DNA from: Chlamydiota bacterium
GTDB taxonomy: Bacteria > Chlamydiota > Chlamydiia > Chlamydiales > SLFE01
NCBI GenBank assembly: GCA_011065065.1
Contig: JAAKFL010000020.1
Coordinates: forward strand, 1-16,775
Length of the DNA stretch: 16,775 nt
Direction: 5' to 3'
How positions within the stretch are numbered: position 1 is the stretch's first letter; every line of letters begins with the position of its first letter. Both the position numbers and the translations under genes were made by a program. Under the pieces are notes generated by a model, which saw nothing but the letters and a program-made list of their open reading frames with translations, ran no database searches and was not told the origin of the DNA. This document shows, piece after piece, positions 6,693 to 14,343 of this stretch.

Positions 6693-8639
6693 TTAGGAAT
6701 TCATATCCTTTCGGAAGGTGATTCTGTTGAAACAATGTTCGTAAGTATGTGTCATAAAGTCTTGGAAACATTCAAGCATTTCTTGTGCTGGATCAGCATA
6801 GGAAGGATGTTCCCTGTCCAATGGAAATTCTTTCGAAAGTCCTAAATTTGGATCGTAGAAATGGTAGATTTCATTCACTGGATCAGCTCTAAAATAAACT
6901 TGATGCGATGAATTAGGTCCTTTGAGAGTCATCCCTACGATGTAGGCTTCATCTTGTAATTCTTCATCATGATTAGCCAAAATTTCTAATGCTTTATCGG
7001 AAAGTTGACTATAGTCACTAATTTCATCAAAACAATTTATTTCTTGTTCAGCCCCAAGTATTCTAGGTTCTTTATTGAATCGAAGTTCCAATTCCGCTTG
7101 CATTTTTCGGTCCCCACTAGTGAGTTCGATTTTTCTTATTAGTTTTTCGGGGTTTGCCTTTTCCTGTTTAGCAAGATTGTGACAATTTCCCCAGCAGATT
7201 CCCCCGCCTAAAATGGCTTGTTCATCTTCAAAACCTTGTATCAAGGGTAATTCAAAAGGGAATCCCCATTTGCCAAAAACGCGGTTTTCCTCTTTGACTC
7301 CTACTATCATCCGACGCTTGCGCCTCTCAACAAGTGCCTCGATTTCGGTAAATTTGTCGTTAAAAACATCTTGGAATTTTTTCTGCATAACCTTTTGCAT
7401 TTCTTTATTAGTGAGTATTTTGAGTTCTTTGCTTGTTAAAAATTCTTTGATGATTTCGATAATGACATTACCGAGATCCAATTGTGTAAAGATTTCAGCT
7501 TTCAAATCTTCTAATGAAACTTGATACCTAATGGATTGAAACCTTTTGAATAAATCAGTTTCTCCGATTTTAAATGCCAGCTCCCGTCCAATTTGGCTTT
7601 GGATTCTATCATTAGCTTCGGTACCAAATAGTGTTCCAATGAATCCGAGTTCTTCAGAAAAAGAAGCCAACAAGTTATGAATCAATCTGGCTTTACCCAA
7701 TTCACGATAAAAATTATCCAAGTTATCGGGTTCATCTTTCATCATGGCCATGATCAGATATGTTTCCAAAACGGAATCAGTGAGCTTAGACTCTGATCTA
7801 TATCGTTCTTTAAGCTCCAGGAATTTACAAATTTGTGGATGGGAATTCACAACACATTCTTTGAATGCAGTACCAAATCCGTGTTTAAGAACTTTATCTG
7901 GGTCAATTTTGAACATTTTAAAGTGACTTACATAAACTAAGGCTAATAAATCAAGCTGAGTGGGATTAAGACTAGCTGTTTTTGAGAGAACTTTTCGGAT
8001 AATTTCATCCGCTTGACGCTCTCTGGCAATAACACGCTCATCTTCTTCAACTTCAACAGGTTCTTTTCTTTTGTCAAGAGTGATTTCGACTTCTGGTTCA
8101 CTTTCTTCAGAGCCAGAAGCAGAGCCGGCGACCGATTCGGTCTCTTCTGAATCAAGGCTCTCGAGGTCTTCAGATGATGCAGAATGGATAATTGGGGTAA
8201 GTTCCACTTTGGTAGCTACACGGGGAGTATAAAGACCTAACTTTTCATGAATCGTCACAGACCAAGAAGGTTTAATGAATCCAGCTATTGGAGAAGTCAC
8301 AGCTGCGAACGCATATTTCATGATTTTTAAAGAGGTTGAAAAGGCTTTTCTGAAGGTTCGGGTTTCCTTCTTTGGAACCGCTCGATTCAAAAGGGGTAAC
8401 ATGCTTGCAGCAAATAGAGTCCAATCTTTTACCGCTTTCACTGTCGTCACACCTGCTTTAATGAGATCGACATCGCATGTGTGGAGAACATAAGCCCGGT
8501 TTACAACGGCATGTTCAACCTTGATGATCCCTCTTTTTAACCATAATCCTTTAGAAGAAGGTCTACTTTGTTCAATATCTAATGTTTTAACTGGATTTAA
8601 AATAATTGTTTTATATTTAGGTCCTACGTAATTATTCAT
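6693..8639 (-). CDS. Putative YopT/C58-like cysteine protease (effector candidate)
   Basis: This is a 648-residue protein with ATG at 8639. An upstream in-frame ATG at 8705 lacks any ribosome-binding site, whereas 8639 has AAGGA 9 nt before it. The C-terminal 170 residues hold GGGICWGNC with Cys482, then SSHQVYF with His579, then FYDPNLG with Asp596. In the YopT/AvrPphB (peptidase C58) papain-fold family, the catalytic Cys lies in a G-x-C-x-G-like motif, His follows about 115 residues later and Asp about 16 residues after His in a DPN/DPNYG-like loop. Here the spacings are 97 and 17, a good fit. The N-terminal part has a hydrophobic stretch (about 100-123) and an acidic Ser/Glu linker (about 152-202), followed by a long helical region (about 210-440). 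There is no classical signal peptide, as expected of type III effectors. The role as a secreted host-directed protease is inference; a housekeeping cysteine peptidase or a non-catalytic homologue remains possible. Confidence 0.82.
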   Translation of the reverse strand: MNNYVGPKYKTIILNPVKTLDIEQSRPSSKGLWLKRGIIKVEHAVVNRAYVLHTCDVDLIKAGVTTVKAVKDWTLFAASMLPLLNRAVPKKETRTFRKAFSTSLKIMKYAFAAVTSPIAGFIKPSWSVTIHEKLGLYTPRVATKVELTPIIHSASSEDLESLDSEETESVAGSASGSEESEPEVEITLDKRKEPVEVEEDERVIARERQADEIIRKVLSKTASLNPTQLDLLALVYVSHFKMFKIDPDKVLKHGFGTAFKECVVNSHPQICKFLELKERYRSESKLTDSVLETYLIMAMMKDEPDNLDNFYRELGKARLIHNLLASFSEELGFIGTLFGTEANDRIQSQIGRELAFKIGETDLFKRFQSIRYQVSLEDLKAEIFTQLDLGNVIIEIIKEFLTSKELKILTNKEMQKVMQKKFQDVFNDKFTEIEALVERRKRRMIVGVKEENRVFGKWGFPFELPLIQGFEDEQAILGGGICWGNCHNLAKQEKANPEKLIRKIELTSGDRKMQAELELRFNKEPRILGAEQEINCFDEISDYSQLSDKALEILANHDEELQDEAYIVGMTLKGPNSSHQVYFRADPVNEIYHFYDPNLGLSKEFPLDREHPSYADPAQEMLECFQDFMTHTYEHCFNRITFRKDMNS

Positions 8640-8790
8640 GTTTTTAATTCCTTCTTTAATTTTTAAACAAATTGAAATATTATCACAAAATTGTAAATAT
8701 TTCATTAAGTATGTATTTAATTAGGGTTTTTGTGACTTAAAATAGATAATAAAATTTTGATACGTTTATTTTGCTCCTTTGCTTCCTTCA

Positions 8791-8819
8791 TTGAGAAAAA
8801 TGGAGATTCGCTTTAATAT
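8791..8819 (+). promoter_or_regulatory. Promoter candidate for the solute-binding lipoprotein gene
   Basis: TTGAGA (8791-8796, 5 of 6 to -35) and TAATAT (8814-8819, 4 of 6 to -10) are separated by 17 nt. Transcription would begin near 8826, about 25 nt before the ATG, whose ribosome-binding sequence AGGA sits at 8842-8845. The spacing and position are convincing but AT-richness lowers confidence. Confidence 0.45.
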
Positions 8820-8850
8820 GAAAAGTTAAGGCTTAAAATTTAGGACATTC

Positions 8851-9651
8851 ATGCACCGACACGTTAAAATTGTACTGAGTTTAATAATTTTTTTTGTGAC
8901 GGCTATATTCCTTAATGGCTGTGGAACAACCGAAAAAAACAAGATTTACAAGATAGGGCGGGATCGCTCTTGGTATCCACTTAACATGTTGGGAAAAGAG
9001 AAAAATATGTTGGCGTTTACCGATGATCTGATCTACACGATTGCTGAGAATGAAGGATTTAAAGTGGATCTTGAGTCTGCATCCCAGAATGCCTTAACGG
9101 AAAATCTTCAGCGCGGGGTTTTCGATGCCATTGTGACGTTTCGTCGTCCTACGGATAAATTATTGAGATCTTTTGAATTTTCCGAACCTTTCTTTTTGTT
9201 AGGGCCTGTTTTGGTGGTTCCGATCTATTCTTCGGCAAAGTCATTGGAAGATATGAAAAACAAGGTTGTGGGGATTCAGACGGGAGCGTCAGTCGTTTAT
9301 AACATTGAAAGAGTCCCCAAAATTATTTTTACCCCTTTTGAAAATATCTTGTTTGCGATGCGTAATCTCGCTGAAGATCAGATTGATGGTGTGATTATGG
9401 AAGCTTTGCCAGCTCATGAGTATGTTGAAAGTTTTTATAAGGGTGAGTTGAAGATTGTGCCTCCTCCGTTAACTCATGATGGAATACGGTTGATGGCGTT
9501 GCGGGATCCTGTAGAAGAGGACTTGCTTAATCGTTTTAATGAGGGCTTGAAAAAAGTAAAAGCTGATGGAACGTTTCAAGTGCTTATTGAAAAATGGGGT
9601 CTGTTTGATCCTGAATCTTACACCGGCGAAATTATACCGACCGGGATTTAA
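8851..9651 (+). CDS. Family-3 extracellular solute-binding lipoprotein (amino-acid ABC importer component)
   Basis: This 266-residue protein starts with a lipoprotein signal peptide: basic residues, a hydrophobic stretch, then lipobox LNGC with Cys24 as the lipidated residue. The mature part follows the bacterial family-3 periplasmic binding fold: DAIVTFRRPTDK then FEFSEPFFLLGPVLVV in lobe 1 (the usual R...F-S-x-P-x...G pattern), VVGIQTGASV at the hinge of lobe 2, IDGVIMEALPA, and a terminal GTFQVLIEKWGL. Such proteins bind polar amino acids outside the inner membrane and hand them to an ABC permease, which is not encoded here. It probably corresponds to the chlamydial glutamine-binding-protein-like gene near glgC (CT486 in C. 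trachomatis, from memory). The substrate (glutamine, arginine or other) cannot be assigned. Its last codons lie inside a 21-nt direct repeat whose second copy is at 9792-9812. Confidence 0.9.
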   Translation: MHRHVKIVLSLIIFFVTAIFLNGCGTTEKNKIYKIGRDRSWYPLNMLGKEKNMLAFTDDLIYTIAENEGFKVDLESASQNALTENLQRGVFDAIVTFRRPTDKLLRSFEFSEPFFLLGPVLVVPIYSSAKSLEDMKNKVVGIQTGASVVYNIERVPKIIFTPFENILFAMRNLAEDQIDGVIMEALPAHEYVESFYKGELKIVPPPLTHDGIRLMALRDPVEEDLLNRFNEGLKKVKADGTFQVLIEKWGLFDPESYTGEIIPTGI

Positions 9652-9812
9652 AAATTGGGATTTTGGCTTTGAGAAAGACCCGTGATTGAACGATCACAAG
9701 TCGATTAATATTAATAATATTGATCGATTTGTGATCGTTCAATCACGGAGACTTTCTCTTTGCCAAAAACCGATTTTTGAAACACGATCGGTATACCGAC
9801 CGGGATTTAAAA
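9633..9812. repeat. 21-nt direct repeats bracketing a long palindrome
   Basis: Bases 9633-9653 and 9792-9812 are identical over 21 nt (beginning TATACCGACC and ending TTTAAAA). The first copy contains the stop codon of the solute-binding gene. Between them lie 138 nt that include a 108-bp palindrome. The layout resembles a small foldback element with a long target-site duplication, or a local duplication of the gene end during rearrangement. No transposase is encoded. Confidence 0.8.
9661..9768. terminator. 108-bp near-perfect palindrome between convergent genes
   Basis: The two arms (about 9661-9712 and 9716-9768) pair around a 3-nt AT loop. The core is a perfect 19-bp match (9681-9699 with 9729-9747), with further perfect blocks TTTTGGC/GCCAAAA at the base, GAGAAAG/CTTTCTC and AATATT/AATATT near the tip. 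It sits in the middle of the gap between the ends of the solute-binding gene and glgP, so it would halt transcription from both sides. Its size and regularity exceed an ordinary terminator, so a foldback mobile element is an alternative. Confidence 0.75.
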
Positions 9813-9817
9813 TCGGT
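9762..9817 (-). terminator. Possible intrinsic terminator of glgP
   Basis: ACCGATTTT (9769-9777) pairs with AAAATCGGT (9809-9817). On the minus strand the stem is followed by a run of T (GGTTTTTGG). The 31-nt loop contains an inner palindrome TCGGTATACCGA (9788-9799). It begins 5 nt past the glgP stop codon. Confidence 0.5.
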
Positions 9818-9821
9818 ATAA

Positions 9822-12368
9822 TCAATAAATTCTGCAGCGGTCTGCTTCACGAAAGTCATTGCTGACCCGTTCATGAATTTCTGGATCTGGTTGGAAAGGT
9901 GAAATGTTCCAAATCTTTTTCGAATAATCAAAAACAGAGCGGTCGGTACTGAAAGTCCCCATATGCGAAATATTTCGTAAACAGGTTTCGGCCCAAATCA
10001 TGGGGTGAGTATAGAGCTTTTCCACTTTTTTCTGGGTCTCATAGTATTCCTCAAGATCCTTCAGCACAAAATACTGGTCAGGATGTTGGTCGTACTCTCC
10101 TTGAAGAAGACGGTCGTACAATTCGCAAAAGGCTTCGTGCTCTTGGTCATTTTCTGCAAACGATCGATCGCGTAACATATCAATAGCTTTTTGGATTTTT
10201 GCGTTGTTGGTGACAATATCCCAGGGACTGTAGGCATTAGTCCGTGTCATCTCCTCTATTTCATCAGAGGTGCAACCAAAAGCGAAGGGCCACCATTCGG
10301 GAGTGACCTCTTGCTCCATTTCGATGTTGGCTCCGTCCCGTGTTCCAATGGTCAAGGCGCCGTTGATGGAAAGTTTCATATTTCCTGTTCCCGAAGCTTC
10401 CATCCCAGCAGTGGAAATCTGTTCTGAAAGGTCTGCTGCAGGAATGATGATCCCGGCTTTTGTCACATTATAATTTTGAATAAAGATCATTTTTAACATA
10501 CCCTTGATATCAGTGTCGCGGTTGATCCGTCTTGCAATGCAATTAATCAAACGGATGATTGATTTTGCAATTTCATAACTTGCAGCGGCTTTTCCGGCGA
10601 TGATGCAGGTCCTTTTGACTCTTACTTGCTGGGGGTTCTCAAGGAGATCGTTATAAAGCATGATGATATGGAGCACATTCATCAATTGCCGTTTGTATTC
10701 GTGAATCCTTTTGACCTGCACGTCAAATAATGATGTCGGGTCAATAATGGGGTATGTTTCCTTTACGCCGGTATTTTCTTGGTCGAGGCGTTCGATCAAG
10801 GAACTTTTGTTTTTTAGTTTGACACTGAGAAATTCTTCCTGTGTTTTGGGATCGGATGCAAAATCATCCAATTTTTGGATTTCGTTAAAGTCTGTGATCC
10901 AACCGTTTCCGATACGGCTTGTAATTAACGATGCTAGATCTGGATTACAGTGCGCCAGCCATCTCCGTTGGGTCACACCATTGGTGACATTGAAAAATTT
11001 ATCGGGGAACATTTCATAGAAGTCTTTGAAGACTTTGGTGCGAAGGATATTGGTATGAAGCTCGGCAACGCCGTTTACGCTGTGGCTCCCCAAAATGGAT
11101 AAATGGGCCATGCGAACTTGGCCATCTTCGACAATTGACATCCGGCGGACTTTCTCTTCATCGCCTGGGTACTTGGTGCGAATTTGATCGCAGAATTCTT
11201 GGTTGAGTCTTTCGATAATTCGCGTTTGCCTTGGCAGCAGGTAGGCCATCAGGTTTTGTTCCCACTCTTCTAGTGCTTCGCTTAGAATGGTGTGGTTGGT
11301 GTAACCGGTGATCTGCTGCGTGATTTCGATGGCAGTCTTCCAGGGGAGATCGTATTCGCGGATAAAGAGTCGAATGAGTTCTGGAATGACCAAGGCGGGG
11401 TGGGTGTCATTGATCTGGATGACTGTTTTTTCTGCAAAGGCTCTGAAGTTTTTATGTCGTTGTAAGTAACTGCGAATGATGTCTTGCAGGGAAGCTGAGA
11501 CAAGAAGGTATTCTTGCTTCAAGCGTGTTCTTTTTCCTGCTTCATGCCAGTCGCTGGGATAGAGAACATCGGTCAAGGCGGTGTTTTCCGCAGCTTGGTC
11601 GAGACGACCAGCATTATATTTTTGAAGCTGGAAGTTTCGGGGTGATTCCTTGGTCGTCCAAAGCTTTAACGATAAGACTGTGAAGTCCCCTTTTTCGCTA
11701 TACCCCACGATGGGAATGTCGTAGGGGAGAGCCCAGACTTCGTCATAATCATGGAGGTCGTATATGGTATCCCCGTGAATATTGCGCGTTTCCGTGATTC
11801 TTCCACCGTATTTGACCGAAACTTTTCTTAAGTCACGTCGGAACTCCCATGGGTATTCTTTAAGGAGCCAGCAGTCGGGGGCTTCAATTTGCTCCCTATC
11901 CTTAATCTGCTGCTCAAATATTCCGTACTGGTAGCGCAAGCCATAAGCGCGGACGGGGAAGTGGTGAGTCGCCAGGGAATCGAGAAAGCACGATGCGAGA
12001 CGCCCTAAACCCCCGTTCCCTAGGCCTGGATCGGGTTCATGAGCAAGGATTTTTTTGTAATTTCTCCCCATCTTCTGCATCACATGGATCACCAGTTCTT
12101 GAGCTCCAATATTATTAATGTTGTTTGAAAATAATCTCCCAGGGAGATATTCCATGGATATATAGTTGAGTGTTCGTAGGTCATTCTTATGCATGGTTTG
12201 GTAGGTGGCGAGCCAGTTGATCATGACCTCTTCGCGAAGTGCATAGGCGAATGCTCGGTAAAATTCTTCATCGTTGGCTTGATCGTTGACCCTTCCCATT
12301 TGGGTGATGAGGTAGTGCTTAACTTTTGCAACCAGCATATCTATTTGAGACTTAAGGTCGGTATCCAT
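9822..12368 (-). CDS. glgP: Glycogen/maltodextrin phosphorylase
   Basis: GlgP cleaves terminal alpha-1,4-linked glucose units from glycogen with inorganic phosphate, releasing glucose-1-phosphate; it uses pyridoxal phosphate. The 848-residue length and end-to-end similarity to the GT35 phosphorylases are clear: N-terminal SMEYLPGR, EPDPGLGNGGLGRLASCFLDS, the QINDTHPAL segment, and the C-terminal VKRIHEYKRQ. The PLP block EASGTGNMK contains Lys665, the expected Schiff-base lysine, followed by GTRDGANIE. The ATG at 12368 has GAGGG about 7 nt upstream. The gene stands alone, divergent from the small membrane-protein operon and convergent with the solute-binding gene. It is not next to glgC, so synthesis and breakdown are transcribed separately. 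No truncation or missing key residue is seen. Confidence 0.97.
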   Translation of the reverse strand: MDTDLKSQIDMLVAKVKHYLITQMGRVNDQANDEEFYRAFAYALREEVMINWLATYQTMHKNDLRTLNYISMEYLPGRLFSNNINNIGAQELVIHVMQKMGRNYKKILAHEPDPGLGNGGLGRLASCFLDSLATHHFPVRAYGLRYQYGIFEQQIKDREQIEAPDCWLLKEYPWEFRRDLRKVSVKYGGRITETRNIHGDTIYDLHDYDEVWALPYDIPIVGYSEKGDFTVLSLKLWTTKESPRNFQLQKYNAGRLDQAAENTALTDVLYPSDWHEAGKRTRLKQEYLLVSASLQDIIRSYLQRHKNFRAFAEKTVIQINDTHPALVIPELIRLFIREYDLPWKTAIEITQQITGYTNHTILSEALEEWEQNLMAYLLPRQTRIIERLNQEFCDQIRTKYPGDEEKVRRMSIVEDGQVRMAHLSILGSHSVNGVAELHTNILRTKVFKDFYEMFPDKFFNVTNGVTQRRWLAHCNPDLASLITSRIGNGWITDFNEIQKLDDFASDPKTQEEFLSVKLKNKSSLIERLDQENTGVKETYPIIDPTSLFDVQVKRIHEYKRQLMNVLHIIMLYNDLLENPQQVRVKRTCIIAGKAAASYEIAKSIIRLINCIARRINRDTDIKGMLKMIFIQNYNVTKAGIIIPAADLSEQISTAGMEASGTGNMKLSINGALTIGTRDGANIEMEQEVTPEWWPFAFGCTSDEIEEMTRTNAYSPWDIVTNNAKIQKAIDMLRDRSFAENDQEHEAFCELYDRLLQGEYDQHPDQYFVLKDLEEYYETQKKVEKLYTHPMIWAETCLRNISHMGTFSTDRSVFDYSKKIWNISPFQPDPEIHERVSNDFREADRCRIY

Positions 12369-12446
12369 TTTATCCCTCTACTAAAAGTGCTCTCTTTAAT
12401 TCACTATTAATTGAAAATATTCAAAAGAGCAAGGAGGATCTCATAT

Positions 12447-12475
12447 TTGCTTAGTTTGACTGAATAGACTATATT
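12447..12475 (+). promoter_or_regulatory. Weak promoter candidate for the miniprotein/TauE-like operon
   Basis: TATATT (12470-12475) matches the -10 consensus at 5 of 6; TTGCTT (12447-12452) lies 17 nt upstream with only the TTG matching. The start site would fall very close to the AAGGAG at 12484-12489, giving an extremely short leader. A second TTGACT at 12456 has no -10 at proper spacing. Confidence 0.28.
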
Positions 12476-12494
12476 GTTTGGAAAAGGAGCTTAA

Positions 12495-12656
12495 ATGAAG
12501 CCGATACACTTTGGAATGTTGCTTGTACCCCTGTTTTTTATTCTTCTTATGGCCATTGTGACTTATGCTTCGTTCCACAGGAAATCCGGGGTCACAGGTC
12601 TAGATGCCGCTAAAATTCAAAAGGTTCGGTTTTTCAAGTCCGAACAAAAAGCTTAG
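12495..12656 (+). CDS. 53-residue single-span membrane miniprotein, upstream partner of the TauE/SafE-like gene
   Basis: This small ORF starts with ATG 5 nt after a strong AAGGAG and ends with TAG one base before the ATG of the next gene. The first 25 residues contain one hydrophobic helix (MLLVPLFFILLMAIVTYASF), followed by a basic soluble tail (RKSG, then KVRFFKSEQKA). I see no heme- or metal-binding cysteine. In many bacteria the HCxGMCG-type membrane protein encoded next sits beside small cbb3-oxidase assembly or subunit genes (CcoS, CcoQ, CcoH). The size and topology are reminiscent, but I see no diagnostic CcoS or CcoQ motif. The excellent ribosome-binding site, the tight spacing and the membrane character argue for a real gene. 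Confidence 0.75.
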   Translation: MKPIHFGMLLVPLFFILLMAIVTYASFHRKSGVTGLDAAKIQKVRFFKSEQKA

Positions 12657-12657
12657 C

Positions 12658-13326
12658 ATGAGTCTCTTTTTAATGCTCTTACCCTCATACATCTTTGGAA
12701 ATCTCCATTGCATAGGCATGTGTGGCCCGTTGGTGATGATGCTGGGTCAACACCGCTATCGCTATTGGTATTTTCTTGGAAGAACCCTTTCATTTACACT
12801 GGCGGGGACTTTGGCGGGGAGCCTGGGGGCAGTGCTCAATGTCTTTCTCAGCCACTATCACATTTCGGCCTTGACGAGCATCATTTTTGGACTGGTGATC
12901 CTTGTGGCGGGTTTGATGGCTCTTATGAGAATTCCTCTTCCCACTCCAAAATTCTTCCACTCGATCAACAAAAATCTTTCGCTCTTGTTGCTGAGAGATC
13001 ATCTGTTTCCGACATTTTTATTTGGATTTACAACTGTTTTTCTCCCTTGTGGACAGACACTGATTGTGTTTTCGGCTTGTGCTTTGTCGGGGAGTCCTTT
13101 AGTGGGATTATTTAATGGATTCATGTTTGCTATTTTGACATCACCGTCGTTGTTTTTTGCCATGCAAGCGTCCCAACTGTTTCGGAAATCCAGAAAACAT
13201 GCGAACACTATGATAGGTCTTTGTGCCATTGTAGTGGGGCTTTTGGCTTGTTTTCGTGGTTTGGCGGATATGGATGTGATTCCACATTTTGTGTTGAACC
13301 ATCATTATCACATCGTCCTCTATTAA
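12658..13326 (+). CDS. TauE/SafE (DsbD-like) family inner-membrane protein with HCxGMCG motif
   Basis: This 222-residue polytopic membrane protein has about six hydrophobic segments. The hallmark GNLHCIGMCGP lies at 14-24 and a second motif, LPCGQT, at 129-134. Proteins with these two Cys motifs are annotated as sulfite-exporter TauE/SafE or DsbD-like transmembrane proteins. They often sit beside cytochrome cbb3 oxidase or copper-delivery genes, suggesting metal or thiol-redox handling at the inner membrane. I chose the start at 12658, one base after the miniprotein stop, because the family begins right before GNLHC. An upstream in-frame ATG (12604) would lie inside the miniprotein and add an 18-residue unhydrophobic tail. 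Translation is probably coupled to the miniprotein. The C-terminus carries a HHYH cluster at 215-218. The actual substrate is unknown. Confidence 0.85.
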   Translation: MSLFLMLLPSYIFGNLHCIGMCGPLVMMLGQHRYRYWYFLGRTLSFTLAGTLAGSLGAVLNVFLSHYHISALTSIIFGLVILVAGLMALMRIPLPTPKFFHSINKNLSLLLLRDHLFPTFLFGFTTVFLPCGQTLIVFSACALSGSPLVGLFNGFMFAILTSPSLFFAMQASQLFRKSRKHANTMIGLCAIVVGLLACFRGLADMDVIPHFVLNHHYHIVLY

Positions 13327-13339
13327 ATTTATTTTGAAC

Positions 13340-13355
13340 ATCCTGTATATCCTGT
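13340..13355. repeat. Double ATCCTGT repeat
   Basis: ATCCTGT occurs at 13340-13346 and 13349-13355 (9-nt period) in the 31-nt gap between two convergent genes. The same word forms the hairpin at 1-57 and recurs at 64-70. This suggests a dispersed intergenic repeat family in this genome. No stem able to terminate transcription is visible here. Confidence 0.5.
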
Positions 13356-13357
13356 TT

Positions 13358-14335
13358 TCATGACCCAAAAATGTGCTGGAGTTCAGAAACGTGTGAATCA
13401 GCAGCCTTGAACTTTCTTTCAATATCAAAATCAGAGCGACTAGAGATAATTTTTTGAATGCGATTTTCATTTTTTTCTTCATCTAAACAATGAAAATAGT
13501 CTTCGCAGAGTTCTAACAGCTCGATGAATTCTTCTTCTGTTTCAATGAGAGACAGTATGGTGTTGAGAACACGAACAAAACTCTGTTTTTCCCCTTCTTG
13601 AACAAGAAGAGTTAAAAACTCCATATGAAAATCAATATCATCATCAGATGAAGTCAGTTCCAACAAATGGTCCATTAAATCACTGGCTTCTTCGGGATCG
13701 GATGCGATCAAAAGTCTGGCTTTAAGGAGGGCAAACCATTTGGGATCGTCGACATAATCATGAAACCCTTCCAGAACCTCCGTTGCATAAAGAAGATTTT
13801 CATTTTCGATTTGAAGTGAAATGAAATCATAGAGAAAATTTTCGAGATCATTGGCACATGAATTCTTGATATTTTCAAAAAGTTCCATGGGGTTAGCGCC
13901 TTGGTCTACTTGCTCATTCAACAAGTATTGTAAATTTGCAAGCGCGTCTTCCAATGGCTCAAACGACTCGATTTTGTCTTGATCATATAAGTTGATTTGA
14001 TAGTCCAGTTCGTCACAAAAAAGAGACATTGTCTGCTTTTCCGGAACAAAACGGCGCCACAATTCGAAAACTATCAGATAAATGTAATCTTCAATTTCAG
14101 GCTCAAACTCAGTATCCTCATAGAATTCATCAGCAAGTGCTTCAGGAGAATCGTATGTATCAGCATAGGCAACAAAACTTTGACGGTCGAGGTTAATGTT
14201 AAACGAAGAAAGCTGTTCAGTGAGAGAACTTATGGACTCACGTCGATAATCTGTAACCTGCCAGGGCTCAGCATCGATGTCTGAATCCTGCATATAATGC
14301 ATCCTTAGTGAATTGTATAGGGCTCGACGTTCCAC
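13358..14335 (-). CDS. Acidic helical protein of unknown function, 325 residues, GTG start
   Basis: I do not recognise this protein. It is soluble, highly acidic (many D/E clusters, e.g. EFYEDTEFEPEIEDY and SSDDDIDFHMEF) and predicted almost wholly helical, with no signal peptide, membrane segment or catalytic motif. The middle and C-terminal parts have a TPR/HEAT-like feel (repeated LL/AL helix pairs around 170-300), compatible with a protein-binding scaffold or chaperone. The start is a GTG at 14333-14335 with AAGGAG 4 nt upstream. That Shine-Dalgarno overlaps the stop codon of a possible 52-codon ORF. The gene lies on the same strand as, and about 200 nt downstream of, batE, so it may share the Bat transcript, and it converges on the TauE/SafE-like gene. 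Confidence 0.8.
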   Translation of the reverse strand: MERRALYNSLRMHYMQDSDIDAEPWQVTDYRRESISSLTEQLSSFNINLDRQSFVAYADTYDSPEALADEFYEDTEFEPEIEDYIYLIVFELWRRFVPEKQTMSLFCDELDYQINLYDQDKIESFEPLEDALANLQYLLNEQVDQGANPMELFENIKNSCANDLENFLYDFISLQIENENLLYATEVLEGFHDYVDDPKWFALLKARLLIASDPEEASDLMDHLLELTSSDDDIDFHMEFLTLLVQEGEKQSFVRVLNTILSLIETEEEFIELLELCEDYFHCLDEEKNENRIQKIISSRSDFDIERKFKAADSHVSELQHIFGS

Positions 14336-14343
14336 AACACTCC

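Noticed and set aside
8640..8705. N-terminal extension of the protease-like gene from an ATG at 8705
   Set aside because: No ribosome-binding site precedes 8705, whereas the ATG at 8639 has AAGGA at proper spacing; the 22 extra residues look like translated AT-rich leader.
12604..12657. Longer start for the TauE/SafE-like gene at 12604
   Set aside because: It would overlap the 53-codon ORF that has a strong AAGGAG, and it adds a non-conserved basic tail before the membrane protein proper.
12708..13115. 135-codon plus-strand ORF overlapping the TauE/SafE-like gene
   Set aside because: It is an out-of-frame shadow with no ribosome-binding site and no recognisable motifs, while the main frame encodes a clear family member.
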